Part shown: positions 23,264 to 32,492 of the stretch, piece by piece
How the letters are laid out: the number at the start of each line of letters is the position of its first letter
Numbering within the stretch: the first letter of the stretch is position 1
Assembly (NCBI GenBank): GCA_029260755.1
Contig: JAJDCQ010000159.1
Location: 62,001-126,000 of the forward strand
Direction: 5' to 3'
Origin: Planctomycetota bacterium
GTDB lineage: Bacteria > Planctomycetota > J058 > JAJDCQ01
DNA: 64,000 nucleotides
The notes under the pieces: generated by a model
Seen by the model: the letters and a program-made list of their open reading frames with translations, nothing else
What the model was told of the DNA's origin: nothing
Database searches by the model: none
Made by a program: the position numbers and the translations under genes

Positions 23264-24712
23264 ATGGTTGCGGCCGAAATCTCGAGACGACGATCGACCG
23301 TTGACGACCTTGAGATGATGCTGAAGGCGATGAAAGACGCCTCCGACTCCGAGAGCCTGACCGAGCCGGCGCCCGACGTGCCCCCGCCCGCGGTGCAGAG
23401 TCCGCCCCCGCTGTGGCTTCACCTCGTCACCGCGGTCGGCGCCGCGGTCGCGACCGAGCTCGTCGTGTCGCTCGCGCTCCTCGCGCTCTTCCCGCCCGGT
23501 GAGGCGCTCGGCTTCCTCGGCGCCGGTTACCTCGGGTCGGCGACGCTGGTCCTCGTCGGACTCGGCGTCGGCATCGGCGTCGCGGTCGGCCTGATCCTCG
23601 GCGTCGCCGAGGCGCTCGTCGCGCGCGGTCGCATCCGCACGGCGCTCGCCGCGGGCGTGCTCCTCGTCCCGGCCGGGATCGCCACCGCGGCCTACTCGGC
23701 CGCGTTCTTCGGAGAGCTCCAGGGACCCGAGAACGTCGTCGCCGCGATGAGCTGGGGCGCCCGGGTCGCGATCCACGTCCTCACGACGCCGGCGACGATC
23801 CTCGGCGCAGGCCTCGGCGCCGCGTGGCTGCTCTTCAGCCTCGGACCGCTGATCTTCGCGCGCGCCCAGGGCGCAGAGCTCCGCCAGCAGAGCGCCGCCA
23901 TGGCGATCGGTATCGCCGGCGTCACCGCAATCTCGATCGCGCCCGCCCTCGCCCTCGGCCGCGAGCCGCACGGCTTCGCCCCGCTCGACCCGCGCATCCT
24001 GATCGTGTTCGCCTTCGTCCGCGCGCCGGTCCTCCCGAGCGCGCTCGCCCTCCTGGAAGCGCTCGCGGACCGCGTCCTCCGAGCGCCAACGAACGCACGG
24101 CGCTCGACGGAGGAGCCCGCCGACGCGACGCCCCTCCTCCGCGCCGCGAGCATCGTCCTCGGATGCGGCGGCGCCGTGATCGCCGCGCTCGCGCTCGACC
24201 ACCTCGGCTTCGCGGCGCGCGCGATCGACCGCGCCTTCGACGGGTTCCCGACGGAGCCGCTGGCGCTCCTCTCCTTCCTCGGGACGGCCGCCCTCGTCAT
24301 CGCGGTCTTCGCCGTCCTCTCCGCGATCAGGCTCGGGGCGCGCGCCGCGATCGACGCGCGCCGCTGGCGCCTCACGCTCGTGGCGACGGCGCTCATCGTC
24401 GCGCTCGCCCCCGCCCTCTCGGCGCCGGCCTCGCTCGAGGTCGCCGCCGGCATCGCCGTCGCGGCGGTCCTGTCTGCGCGGGTGGACCCCGCCGCGCTCG
24501 TCGTCGCGCTGGTCGGCGCACACCTGATCGCGAGCGCGGCCGGCTGGTCGCCCCCGACCTCGACCGCCTTCGTCGCGATGCTCCCTCCGCCTCCGCCGTT
24601 CCTGTCCGTCACCGGCGTGCGAACGGGGTGCTTCGTGCTGGGAACGGCCCTCGTCGTCGCCGCCGGCGTCGAACGTCTCTTCGCCGTCGGGCGCGGTCGT
24701 CCCGCTTCGTGA
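23264..24712 (+). CDS. Polytopic membrane protein, unknown
   Basis: From ATG 23264 the protein is 482 aa; an internal ATG pair at 23315 is an alternative start. After a charged, Pro-rich head of about 55 residues there are roughly ten hydrophobic segments, for example LVLVGLGVGIGVAVGLILGV, LAAGVLLVPAGIATAAY, LTLVATALIVALAPAL and CFVLGTALVVAAG. Short charged loops separate them. There is no recognisable transporter motif, ATPase or catalytic residue set. It lies 52 bases upstream of a 6-TM kinase on the same strand, so the two may be linked, although a weak promoter sits between them. Confidence 0.75.
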   Translation: MVAAEISRRRSTVDDLEMMLKAMKDASDSESLTEPAPDVPPPAVQSPPPLWLHLVTAVGAAVATELVVSLALLALFPPGEALGFLGAGYLGSATLVLVGLGVGIGVAVGLILGVAEALVARGRIRTALAAGVLLVPAGIATAAYSAAFFGELQGPENVVAAMSWGARVAIHVLTTPATILGAGLGAAWLLFSLGPLIFARAQGAELRQQSAAMAIGIAGVTAISIAPALALGREPHGFAPLDPRILIVFAFVRAPVLPSALALLEALADRVLRAPTNARRSTEEPADATPLLRAASIVLGCGGAVIAALALDHLGFAARAIDRAFDGFPTEPLALLSFLGTAALVIAVFAVLSAIRLGARAAIDARRWRLTLVATALIVALAPALSAPASLEVAAGIAVAAVLSARVDPAALVVALVGAHLIASAAGWSPPTSTAFVAMLPPPPPFLSVTGVRTGCFVLGTALVVAAGVERLFAVGRGRPAS

Positions 24713-24737
24713 CGCCGCGGGTCCGTTCCGCTACGCT
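24709..24737 (+). promoter_or_regulatory. Candidate promoter for the 6-TM kinase
   Basis: GTGACG (24709-24714), 17 bases, TACGCT (24732-24737). It is a moderate match overlapping the upstream stop codon. A GAGGA ribosome binding site precedes the ATG at 24765. Confidence 0.35.
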
Positions 24738-24764
24738 GCGGGCCACGCACCGGCGAGGACCGCG

Positions 24765-26489
24765 ATGGTTGCCCCGATGTTCGACCGAGTCTTCGTCCAG
24801 CGGCGCGCGCCCGGCCCGCCGCTGCCGAACGCCGAGACGGCCGTCCTCGGCGAACCGGTCGGCGGACCGTCGATCGAGGGGGCGTTCGTCGAGCGCGCGA
24901 CGAGGCGCCTCGGCCTCGCCTGCCTCCTCCTCGCCGGCGGGATGCTGGCGGCGCTCCTGATCTCGTTCCTCCTGACGAACGTTCTCGGCTGGACCGACCC
25001 GAAGACGCTGATCGTCCTCCGGATCACGGCCGGCGCGCTGATCCTGCTCTCCCTCGGCATGTGGGCGCTCACCCGCAGCAGCGAGATCGGCCCCGGGCTG
25101 CTCCTGAACATGGGCCTCGTCTACGAGGTGCTCTGCACCCTTGGCCTGTCGTTCCCGGCGTTCTTCAACTCCGACGGCCCGCCGAGCAACCTCATCCACA
25201 TCCCGTGGGTCTGCGTGTGGGTGATCATCTTCCCGCTGATCGTCCCCGTGAATCCGAAGAAGAGCGCGGTCGTCTCGTTCATCGCCGCGTCGATGATGCC
25301 GGTCGGCTTCGCCGTCTGGCTCGCGGCCGGCAACCCGCTGCCCCCGGCGCCGGTGATCCTCTACTCGATCCTCCCGGTCTACATCTGCGCCGGGCTCGCC
25401 GTCGCCCCCGCGTTCATCGTCCACGAGCTCGGCACGACGATCACGACGACCCGCCGCGAGCTCCGCCAGCTCGGCAGCTACCGGATCGGCAAGATGCTCG
25501 GCCGCGGCGGCATGGGCGAGGTCTGGCGGGCCGACCACGCGATGCTCGCCCGCCCCGCGGCGATCAAGCTGATCCGCGGCGAGCGCCTCGCCCGGATGGA
25601 CGCCGAGCAGCGGCGCGACGCCCTCGTCCGGTTCGAGCGCGAGGCGAAGGTGACCGCGAGCCTCCGCTGCCCGCACACGATCGACCTCTACGACTTCGGC
25701 GTGACCGAGGACGGCGCGTTCTACTACGTGATGGAGCTGCTCGACGGCACCGACCTCGACCGCCTCGTCGGTGATCACGGCGCGCTGCCGCCCGGGCGCG
25801 TCGTCCACATCCTCGGGCAGGCGTGTCTCTCGCTCGCCGAGGCGCACGATGCGGGGCTCGTCCATCGCGACATCAAGCCGGCCAACATCTACCTCTGTCG
25901 CCTCGGGCTCGAGCTCGACTTCGTCAAGCTGCTCGACTTCGGCCTCGTCAAGGCGGGCGGCGACGCGCCCGGGTCCGACGAGGACAAGCTCACGACCGAG
26001 GGGACGATCGTCGGCACGCTCGCGTTCATGGCGCCCGAGATGGCCGACGCCCGCCACGAGGACGTCCGCGCCGCGAGCGACCTCTACTCCCTCGGCGCGG
26101 TCGGCTACTACCTCCTGACCGGCGGCCCGATCTTCCCGGGGAAGTCGCCGGCCGCGATGCTCTACGCGCATCTGCACACGCCGCCCGAGCCCCCGAGCTC
26201 GCGGATCGAGGGGACCATCCCCGAGGGGCTCGAGCGCGTGATCCTGGCATGCCTCGCGAAGGAGCCGAAGGATCGACCGACGAGCGCGGCGCAGCTGCAG
26301 TCGCTCCTCGCCGACTGCGGCGTCGAGCCGGCCTGGGGCCAGGAGGACGCGCGGCGCTGGTGGGCCGAGCACCCCGGCGAGCCGCTGCCCGGCGCCACCT
26401 CGAACTCCGACGGCAATACGCTGGGCGGATCGCCGGCGACGCCGGACAACACGATCCGCAGCGACGACGAGACCCGCGCGCTTCCCTGA
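24765..26489 (+). CDS. Receptor-like serine/threonine kinase with six N-terminal membrane helices
   Basis: The protein is 574 aa. Residues 49-220 hold six hydrophobic helices (about 49-71, 82-102, 113-133, 146-162, 166-187, 198-219) with very short loops. They would bury a sensor within the membrane. Residues 239-520 are a full kinase: GRGGMGEVW, AAIKLI (K268), HRDIKPANIYL (367-377), DFGLVK (391-396), and FMAPEM as the APE motif. The tail is disordered and acidic. It is a clear paralogue of the kinase at 45804, sharing the membrane part, the LARPAAIKLI block and the WW motif after the kinase (ARRWWAEH versus DDWWRKN). The signal it detects is unknown. Confidence 0.93.
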   Translation: MVAPMFDRVFVQRRAPGPPLPNAETAVLGEPVGGPSIEGAFVERATRRLGLACLLLAGGMLAALLISFLLTNVLGWTDPKTLIVLRITAGALILLSLGMWALTRSSEIGPGLLLNMGLVYEVLCTLGLSFPAFFNSDGPPSNLIHIPWVCVWVIIFPLIVPVNPKKSAVVSFIAASMMPVGFAVWLAAGNPLPPAPVILYSILPVYICAGLAVAPAFIVHELGTTITTTRRELRQLGSYRIGKMLGRGGMGEVWRADHAMLARPAAIKLIRGERLARMDAEQRRDALVRFEREAKVTASLRCPHTIDLYDFGVTEDGAFYYVMELLDGTDLDRLVGDHGALPPGRVVHILGQACLSLAEAHDAGLVHRDIKPANIYLCRLGLELDFVKLLDFGLVKAGGDAPGSDEDKLTTEGTIVGTLAFMAPEMADARHEDVRAASDLYSLGAVGYYLLTGGPIFPGKSPAAMLYAHLHTPPEPPSSRIEGTIPEGLERVILACLAKEPKDRPTSAAQLQSLLADCGVEPAWGQEDARRWWAEHPGEPLPGATSNSDGNTLGGSPATPDNTIRSDDETRALP

Positions 26490-26507
26490 GACACTCGCTC
26501 CATTCTG

Positions 26508-26562
26508 GGTGATCCAGCCTGGATCACCTCGACTCGGTCGGGCGATCAATCGCCTCGAGTCG
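26508..26562. terminator. Two adjacent hairpins after the kinase gene
   Basis: The first is GGTGATCCA-GCC-TGGATCACC (26508-26528), a perfect 9-bp stem. The second (26530-26562) has an outer CGACTCG/CGAGTCG stem and an inner GGCGAT/ATCGCC stem. There is no T tract. They may end the kinase transcript or protect its 3' end. Confidence 0.5.
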
Positions 26563-26651
26563 TTGGCGGCCATCTCTTTACTGACAAGGAGTTTCCGTCG
26601 GGCCATCGAGTCTTCGAGACGGTCTGGGCCTGGCTTTGCGATTGATCGGGC

Positions 26652-27809
26652 ATGTCGATTCCGATCACCCAGACTCGCCGAGCCGCCTCGAGAATGATCT
26701 TCGATCCTCGCACGGACACCGGACGCGAGCCCGTCGCCGCGCGTCCCCCCCACATCGTTCTTCGCCACGTCGACACCGAGCGCGAGATCCCCGTCGAAGG
26801 GCCGACCGTGTTCGGCCGGAGCGACGACTTCTATCGCTACCGCACCGGCGACGACCGCCACGACCGCCTCGAGCGGTCGGAGGTGGAGCAGCTCGCCCGC
26901 CTGAACTACGTCCACCTTTGCGACGACGGCGCGGTCTCGCGCACGCACGGGGTGGTCGACCCGCAGCTCTGCACGGTGACCGACCTCAACTCGACCAATG
27001 GCACGTTCCTGAACGGACAGACGATCGGGACCGGACCGGAGACCCGCGCGCTGATCCCGCTCGGCGACGGGGACGAGATCGCGGTCGGTCGGTCGACGTT
27101 TCGGGTGCACCTCCGCGCCGAGTCGTTTGGCGAGGCGTGCGCCCGGGTCGGCGAGCGTCGCCGCGCGGTCGTCGCGTTCGACGAGGCCCATCGGAGTCGA
27201 GCGCGGCCCCTCCAGAAGCTGCTCCTCGCGCGGAAGAGCTTCTCCGAGGTGAAGGAGGCCTGGTCGTGGACGGCGCTCAGCGACGAGCTCCGACACCTGC
27301 GCCGGACCGCCCACGAGGACGGCGTCGTCCTGATCGCGATCCACGCGCGGAGCGACGGCGTCGGCCTCGTCCTCGACGACGCCTACGTCCCCCTGGCCGA
27401 TCTCGTCCGCGCCACCTCCTACATCCCGGGGCGCGTCGTCCTCGTCCTCGACATCGACGAGGACCCCGCCCCGCTCGGCCGCCTCTTCGCGAGCCTCGCG
27501 TTCGAGGACGAGGTGCTGATCGCCTCGGCCGGCGTCGTCGACCTGGTCGAGCCGCTGTTCTCCACCGTCAGCTCCGAGCTCCTCGACGCGGCGCGCGACT
27601 CGGTCTGCGGCGAGAGCGGCCACGGGATCCTCGACGGGGCCGTCGACGGCGTCGACGCGCTGATCCCAGCCGACACCAACGTCCTCGACGTCTCCTGGAT
27701 CGACGGCTACCTCGGACGGCTCGAGGTGGTCGTCGGGACGCGCCCGCGCCCGGCCGAGACCGACGTCGTCCACTCGATCCGTCTGGGGAGCACCCGCTTC
27801 CGGGTTTGA
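26652..27809 (+). CDS. FHA-domain protein with a possible degenerate caspase fold
   Basis: The protein is 385 aa. Residues 35-155 are an FHA domain with every phosphothreonine-binding mark: FGRS (54-57), SRTHG (96-100), DLNSTNGTFLNG (111-122). It should dock onto phosphorylated kinases or substrates. Residues 170-370 follow the order of a caspase-like alpha/beta fold: RRAVVAF, a helical stretch ending LSDELRHLRRTAHEDG, VVLIAIH (His231 where the catalytic His would be), LDDAYVPLADLVRAT and PGRVVLVLDIDEDP. In active enzymes that last strand ends in the catalytic Cys; here it does not. This second assignment is inference. It is probably co-transcribed with the STAS-TIR-kinase gene 33 bases downstream. 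Confidence 0.85.
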   Translation: MSIPITQTRRAASRMIFDPRTDTGREPVAARPPHIVLRHVDTEREIPVEGPTVFGRSDDFYRYRTGDDRHDRLERSEVEQLARLNYVHLCDDGAVSRTHGVVDPQLCTVTDLNSTNGTFLNGQTIGTGPETRALIPLGDGDEIAVGRSTFRVHLRAESFGEACARVGERRRAVVAFDEAHRSRARPLQKLLLARKSFSEVKEAWSWTALSDELRHLRRTAHEDGVVLIAIHARSDGVGLVLDDAYVPLADLVRATSYIPGRVVLVLDIDEDPAPLGRLFASLAFEDEVLIASAGVVDLVEPLFSTVSSELLDAARDSVCGESGHGILDGAVDGVDALIPADTNVLDVSWIDGYLGRLEVVVGTRPRPAETDVVHSIRLGSTRFRV

Positions 27810-27842
27810 TCTCGCCCACGGTGGCCTGCCATCCTCTCGGGC

Positions 27843-30800
27843 ATGGCCGGCCTCGACCTCGACGTGCGATCCCTCTCCGATCCGAGGGCGGTCCACGTCG
27901 TCGTGCGGGGCGCCCTCGACCGAGACACGGCCGAGCAGCTCATCGAGACGCTCGACCTCCTCCGCCAGGGCGCGGAGACCCGGCTGCTGATCGTCGACCT
28001 CACCGGGACGACGCGGGTCGGCGCCCACGGCGGTGACCGGCTCGTGGCGCACGCCCGGACCCTCCCGCCCGAGCTCCGGCTCGTCGTCATCGCGAGCGTG
28101 GTCATCCAGGACATCCTCCTCGCCGGCGGCGACGCGTTGACCGTCTGCCGCTCGATCGAAGCCGCCCTCGACCTCCTCCATGGGCCGCCTCCGGTCACCG
28201 GCGCGGGCGCCGGCGCGCCGGCCGGCCCGGCGACCTCCGGACCGTTCGGGATCGGCGCCCCGGCGGCGGGCAGCGGCCGGTTCGACCCGTCCGCCGGCAG
28301 CGATCGCTTCGCGGCCCCGGCGGGCAGCGGAGGGCACGGCCGCATCCCGGGCAGCGGTGGGTATGGCGGCGTCCCGGGGAGCGGCGGTCACCCCGGAACG
28401 GGCTACGGCGCCGGCGGGAGCAGTGGCCGACGCGAGGGGCTGAGCGCGCGACGGGGTCCGCCGCCCGGCGCTCCGGCCGGCGGCTCGGGTGGGTTCGCGG
28501 GCCCCGGCGCCGGCTTCCCGCCGCCGCCCGAGCCATCCGACGACCTCGCGAGCGACTCGGCCGACCTCTACATCGGCGAGTCGGGCGACGACCTCTCCGA
28601 CGTGATCCGGCCGCCGCCGCGCAAGGCGGCTCCCGCCGACCTCCCGCCGCCCGGCGGCGACCTCGACCTCGAGCTCGGCGGGTCCTCCGACGGCTTCGAC
28701 CCGATCGGGCTCGGAAACACCGAGGGGGCGACGACGAAGCTCCCCCCCTTCGAGGTCGGGGGCGATCCGCTCGCCGGAGCCCACCGGTCGATCGGGGCGT
28801 CCGTGGAGCCGGGCGGCGAGCCGGCCGCGCCGGCGCCCGACCAGCCGATCGAGTCGTTCGACGCCTACGCGCCGGGGAGCTCGCCGGAGAGCTCCCCCGC
28901 CAGCTCGCCCCCGAGCGATCTCTTCCCGAGGCTCGACGAGCCGCAGGCGCCCATCGCCGGAGCGCCGCCCGGATCCATCGACGTGAGCGACGTGATGGCG
29001 GGGCGAGGGCTCTCCGGCGACGTCGACGAGACGGCCGACCCCGAACGCGACCTCGCCCGCGAGATCGACAAGCTCGAGGAGGAGTTCGCGGACACGCGGG
29101 AGCAGGGGCCCGAGCTCGCCGGCGACATCCTGGCGGCGTTCTCGGCCGAGGCCGAGCCCGAGCCCGAGCCCGACCGAGCGAAGAAGACGGAGACGGACGA
29201 GAAGGAGACGCTTCAGGCGACCGCGCCATCGCCAGCCGCGGCACCGCGCGCGCCGCCGCCCGCCGCTCAGCCGCCGCCCGCGGCTCCGGCGAGACCGGCC
29301 GGCGACCTCGTCCTCGGCGAGATCGCGCCGCTCCTCGACGGGCACGCCGCGCCGTCCGCGCCGTCAGCCACGCGCGATCGGCCCAGCGAGCCCGACACCG
29401 ACCCCGCCGCGAGACGTCCGCCCCTCTCATCGACGGCGACCGCGCCGCCGGGCGCCCCGAGGACGACGCCGAGCCCGGACGCGACGCCGGCCTCGAGCTC
29501 CGAGGCCGACCCCGTCCGCTTCGCCGCGTGGGCCCCCGACGCGATCGGGGTGCGCGCCCGGTTCGTCCTCGAGGTGTTCGCGTTCGTCGAGGAGCAGCGC
29601 GACGCGATGGCCGAGCGGGCCGCCCGCGCGGGACGGCACGCCGAGGCGGGCGACCGAGGCCCGGTGAAGATCGCCCGCGGGACCGAGCTGACCGTCGTCC
29701 TCGACCTCCCCGGGTTCGAGGTTCCCGACGTCCGCGACACCCTCCTCTGGACCGGCGAGGTCAGCAACGTCGGCTTCGCCGCGACGGCCCCGGCCGAGCC
29801 GGGCGTCCACGTCGGCACCGTCCGGATCCTGGTCGCGTCGGTGCCGCTCGCCCGCCTCTCGTTCGAGCTGACGGTCACCGGCGACGACGACGCGGGCGAC
29901 GCCCTCGCCGTCTCGATCCCGATCCGCGAGCGCCGCGTCCGCCGCGCGTTCGCCTCGTTCGATGCGGCCGACCGCCCGAGCGTCCTCGCCTTCCAGCGCC
30001 GGCTCGCGCCGGTCGGGATCGAGCTCGCCACCGACGTGATCGCCCGCCGCGCCAGCGGCCGCTGGGATGAGGAGCTCGAGCGCGAGGTCCCGGCGAGCGA
30101 TCTCTTCTGCCTCTTCTGGTCCGAGGCGGCCTCGTGCTCGCCGTGGGTCGAGAAGGAGTGGCGGTGCGCCCTCGATCGGCGCGGGGTCGACTACATCCAC
30201 CCCGTCCCGCTCGTCGATCCCGGCCTCTGCCCGCCGCCCGCCGAGCTGAGCGAGGCGGCGGCCGTCTTCGGCGACGCCGCCCGCACCCGCGGCCTGAGGA
30301 TGCGCCCGGCGCTGAGGCCGCGGAGCGACCCCGCGCGAACGACCGTCTCGCCCTACGCCGACCACCCCTCGGGCGACGCCACCCGGCCGCCGCCGACCGA
30401 CCCCGAGGCCGGCGGTCTCGCCGACGCGCGGACGACCGACGTCCCCGCCGAGGTCCGCGAGGCGCTCGCCGACCCTGGCCGCCGCGTCGGCCGCTACGTC
30501 CTCCTCGACGAGCTCGGCCGCGGCGGGATGGGCGTCGTCCATCGCGCGTGGGACGTCGAGCTCCAGCGACCGGTCGCGATCAAGATGATCGGCGGCCGGA
30601 TGGGCGCCGAGCGGCGCGCGCGCTTCACCCGCGAGGCGCGCGCCGCGGCGCGGCTCCGCCACCCCGGGATCGTCGCCGTCCACGACGTGGGCGAGCACGA
30701 CGGGCGACCGTTCATCGTGATGGAGTTCATCGACGGCGAGACGCTCGAGGACAGCCTCGAGCGCGACCCGCCGTCGGCCGAGCGGATCGCGGGGATCGCC

Positions 30801-31289
30801 CGCGAGATCAGCCTCGCCCTCGCCCACGCGCACGCCCGCGGCGTGATCCACCGCGACGTGAAACCCCACAACGTGCTCCTCGACGACGACGGGCGACCGC
30901 TGGTGACCGACTTCGGCCTCGCCCGCGACCTCGAGGGCGAGGGTCTCACGAGCTCGGGCCAGCCGCTGGGGACGCCCGCCTACATGGCGCCCGAGCAGGC
31001 CGCCGGGCGCCCCGGCGAGCAGGGCCCGGCGACGGATGTCTACGCGGTCGGCGTCGTCATCTACCGCGCGCTCACCGGCCGGACACCGTTCACCGACGGC
31101 GTCGACAACCCGATCGCCCTCGCGACGCGCATCATCCGCGACGACCCGACGCCGCCGAGCGAGCTCGAGCCCGACATCCCCGACGAGCTCGAGGCGATCG
31201 TGCTCCGCTGCCTGCGCAAGCGCCCCGACGAGCGGTGGGGGTCGGCCGAGGAGCTCGCGAGCGCGCTCGAGGCGTTCCTGGCGGGCTGA
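27843..31289 (+). CDS. STAS-like + TIR + serine/threonine kinase fusion
   Basis: The protein is 1,148 aa. Residues 1-115 resemble a STAS/anti-anti-sigma fold (VHVVVRGALDRDTAEQLIET, then RLLIVDLTGTTRVGAHG). Residues 120-550 are a low-complexity Gly/Pro/Ala/Asp linker. Residues 556-696 match the beta-rich module that precedes TIR in many bacterial proteins (IARGTELTVVLDLPGFEV, PGVHVGTVRILV). Residues 697-830 are TIR: RRAFASFDAADRPSV, GIELATDV, ASDLFCLFWSEAA and SPWVEKEWRCAL with the NADase-type Glu (E772). Residues 882-1147 are a canonical kinase: GRGGMGVVH, VAIK, HRDVKPHN, DFGLA, APE. There is no transmembrane segment. The FHA gene lies just upstream. The fusion could let phosphorylation or an NAD-consuming TIR act in one switch. 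Confidence 0.92.
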   Translation: MAGLDLDVRSLSDPRAVHVVVRGALDRDTAEQLIETLDLLRQGAETRLLIVDLTGTTRVGAHGGDRLVAHARTLPPELRLVVIASVVIQDILLAGGDALTVCRSIEAALDLLHGPPPVTGAGAGAPAGPATSGPFGIGAPAAGSGRFDPSAGSDRFAAPAGSGGHGRIPGSGGYGGVPGSGGHPGTGYGAGGSSGRREGLSARRGPPPGAPAGGSGGFAGPGAGFPPPPEPSDDLASDSADLYIGESGDDLSDVIRPPPRKAAPADLPPPGGDLDLELGGSSDGFDPIGLGNTEGATTKLPPFEVGGDPLAGAHRSIGASVEPGGEPAAPAPDQPIESFDAYAPGSSPESSPASSPPSDLFPRLDEPQAPIAGAPPGSIDVSDVMAGRGLSGDVDETADPERDLAREIDKLEEEFADTREQGPELAGDILAAFSAEAEPEPEPDRAKKTETDEKETLQATAPSPAAAPRAPPPAAQPPPAAPARPAGDLVLGEIAPLLDGHAAPSAPSATRDRPSEPDTDPAARRPPLSSTATAPPGAPRTTPSPDATPASSSEADPVRFAAWAPDAIGVRARFVLEVFAFVEEQRDAMAERAARAGRHAEAGDRGPVKIARGTELTVVLDLPGFEVPDVRDTLLWTGEVSNVGFAATAPAEPGVHVGTVRILVASVPLARLSFELTVTGDDDAGDALAVSIPIRERRVRRAFASFDAADRPSVLAFQRRLAPVGIELATDVIARRASGRWDEELEREVPASDLFCLFWSEAASCSPWVEKEWRCALDRRGVDYIHPVPLVDPGLCPPPAELSEAAAVFGDAARTRGLRMRPALRPRSDPARTTVSPYADHPSGDATRPPPTDPEAGGLADARTTDVPAEVREALADPGRRVGRYVLLDELGRGGMGVVHRAWDVELQRPVAIKMIGGRMGAERRARFTREARAAARLRHPGIVAVHDVGEHDGRPFIVMEFIDGETLEDSLERDPPSAERIAGIAREISLALAHAHARGVIHRDVKPHNVLLDDDGRPLVTDFGLARDLEGEGLTSSGQPLGTPAYMAPEQAAGRPGEQGPATDVYAVGVVIYRALTGRTPFTDGVDNPIALATRIIRDDPTPPSELEPDIPDELEAIVLRCLRKRPDERWGSAEELASALEAFLAG

Positions 31290-31299
31290 CGCCGGAAGC

Positions 31300-31502
31300 A
31301 GGATGCGGGCTCGCCTTCGGCGAGCAGGATGTCACCACGGAGACACGGAGAGCACGGAGATGTCACGGAGCGTGCCCGTCCTCTGCCGAGCTCGTTACGG
31401 GCCGTCATTCTCCGTGAGGAACGACCGTGGGCGGCGATCGCGACGACGACGGTGAACGCCCGCGGCCCCTCCGTGCTCTCCGTGTCTCCGTGGTTTCATC
31501 CT
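31300..31502. repeat. CTAG-class inverted-repeat relative, copy 4 (no CTAG ends)
   Basis: The left part has the hairpin GGGCTCGCCTTCGGCGAGC, then GATGTCACCACGGAGACACG. The right part is the reverse complement of GATGAAACCACGGAGACACG. The arm polarity (TGTCACC on the hairpin side, TGAAACC on the other) is the same as in copies 1-3. The terminal CTAGCCCGC words are absent, and both flanking genes end in TGA. Confidence 0.85.
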
Positions 31503-31510
31503 CTCATCGT

Positions 31511-32398
31511 TCAGGGCTGCGAGCTCCAGCGCGGGATCCGCCCGACGAACCCGTCCTCCTCGAGGCGGTCGACGAGCGCCGCGACCCTCGCGCGATCCGC
31601 CCCCGGCCAGGCGAGCTCGCGGAGCGTCGTCTGGGGCAACGGGACATCCGTCCGCTTCCGCGACAGGTTCCGGTGGAGCAAGACCTCCGCGCGGCGCTTG
31701 CGGAGGACGCCCGCGAGCCGGGCCGCTCCGCGGACGGCGACGTCCCAGTCGTCCGGGTCATCGGGGATCGCCTCGATCCTCCCCCACCGCGCGAGCACCG
31801 CGCCGGCGCTCTTCGGGCCGAAGCCGGGCAGGCCGGGCAGGCCGTCGGAGGGATCGCCCTTCAACGCCAGCCAGTCCGGCACGCTGCCCGGCGCCACTCC
31901 GGTGCGTTCCCGGACGGCCGCCTCGTCGGTGATCCGATCGCGGATCCGGTCCCAGAGGACGACCCGCTCGCCGACGACGCATTGAAGCAGGTCGAGGTCG
32001 GTCGTCGCGATCACCACCTGCTCGACCCCCGGCGCCTCGCGGAACCGGGCGGCGCCGGTGGCGAGCGCGTCGTCGGCCTGGAGCCGGATCATCGGCCAGA
32101 TCACGAGGCCGAGGGCGCGGGCGACCTCGGCGGCGAGCGGGTGCTGGCGGCGCAGGTCGGGGTCGACGCCCGGCCCCGCCACCGGGCGAGGCGCGCCGCC
32201 GCCGGGGGGCGTCGCGTCGACGACGGTGTCGAACGCGACGGCCACGTGGGTCGCCGCCTCGTCACGGAGCAGCTTCACGAGGGTGTGGGCGAGGCCGCGG
32301 CACGCGCCGACCTCCTCGCCGGCCGCGTTGCGCGCGCGCGGCGCGCCGTGGAAGCAGCGGAAGAGATCGAGGGTGCCGTCGACGAGGTGGAGCTTCAT
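31511..32398 (-). CDS. 5'-3' exonuclease / flap-endonuclease family protein
   Basis: The protein is 295 aa. ATG at 32398 is chosen because the family N-terminus (MKLHLVDGTLDLFRCFHG) starts there. The domain matches the stand-alone form of the DNA polymerase I 5'-nuclease. The metal-binding Asp residues are visible in HLVDG, VAFDTVVD, LQADDALATGA and ATTDLDLLQCV. The DNA-binding helix-hairpin-helix follows as GDPSDGLPGLPGFGPKSAGAV. The family removes RNA primers and 5' flaps during replication and repair. The first 115 residues have less of the usual arch region. It is divergent from the aldo/keto reductase, and no polymerase gene is present in the window. Confidence 0.9.
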   Translation of the reverse strand: MKLHLVDGTLDLFRCFHGAPRARNAAGEEVGACRGLAHTLVKLLRDEAATHVAVAFDTVVDATPPGGGAPRPVAGPGVDPDLRRQHPLAAEVARALGLVIWPMIRLQADDALATGAARFREAPGVEQVVIATTDLDLLQCVVGERVVLWDRIRDRITDEAAVRERTGVAPGSVPDWLALKGDPSDGLPGLPGFGPKSAGAVLARWGRIEAIPDDPDDWDVAVRGAARLAGVLRKRRAEVLLHRNLSRKRTDVPLPQTTLRELAWPGADRARVAALVDRLEEDGFVGRIPRWSSQP

Positions 32399-32492
32399 CG
32401 CCCCCCATGGTAAACCGCCGATGTCGAGTTTCGACATCGGGCACGGAGCCGCCGAGCACGGCGAGCCGGTGAGCGCGAACGGGAGAACGGGA

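Noticed and set aside
24609..29345. A 1,578-codon open frame on the minus strand across the kinase, FHA and TIR-kinase genes
   Set aside because: It is antisense to genes with clear domains, is rich in Arg/Gly/Asp repeats and matches no protein pattern. Very high GC makes long shadow frames common.
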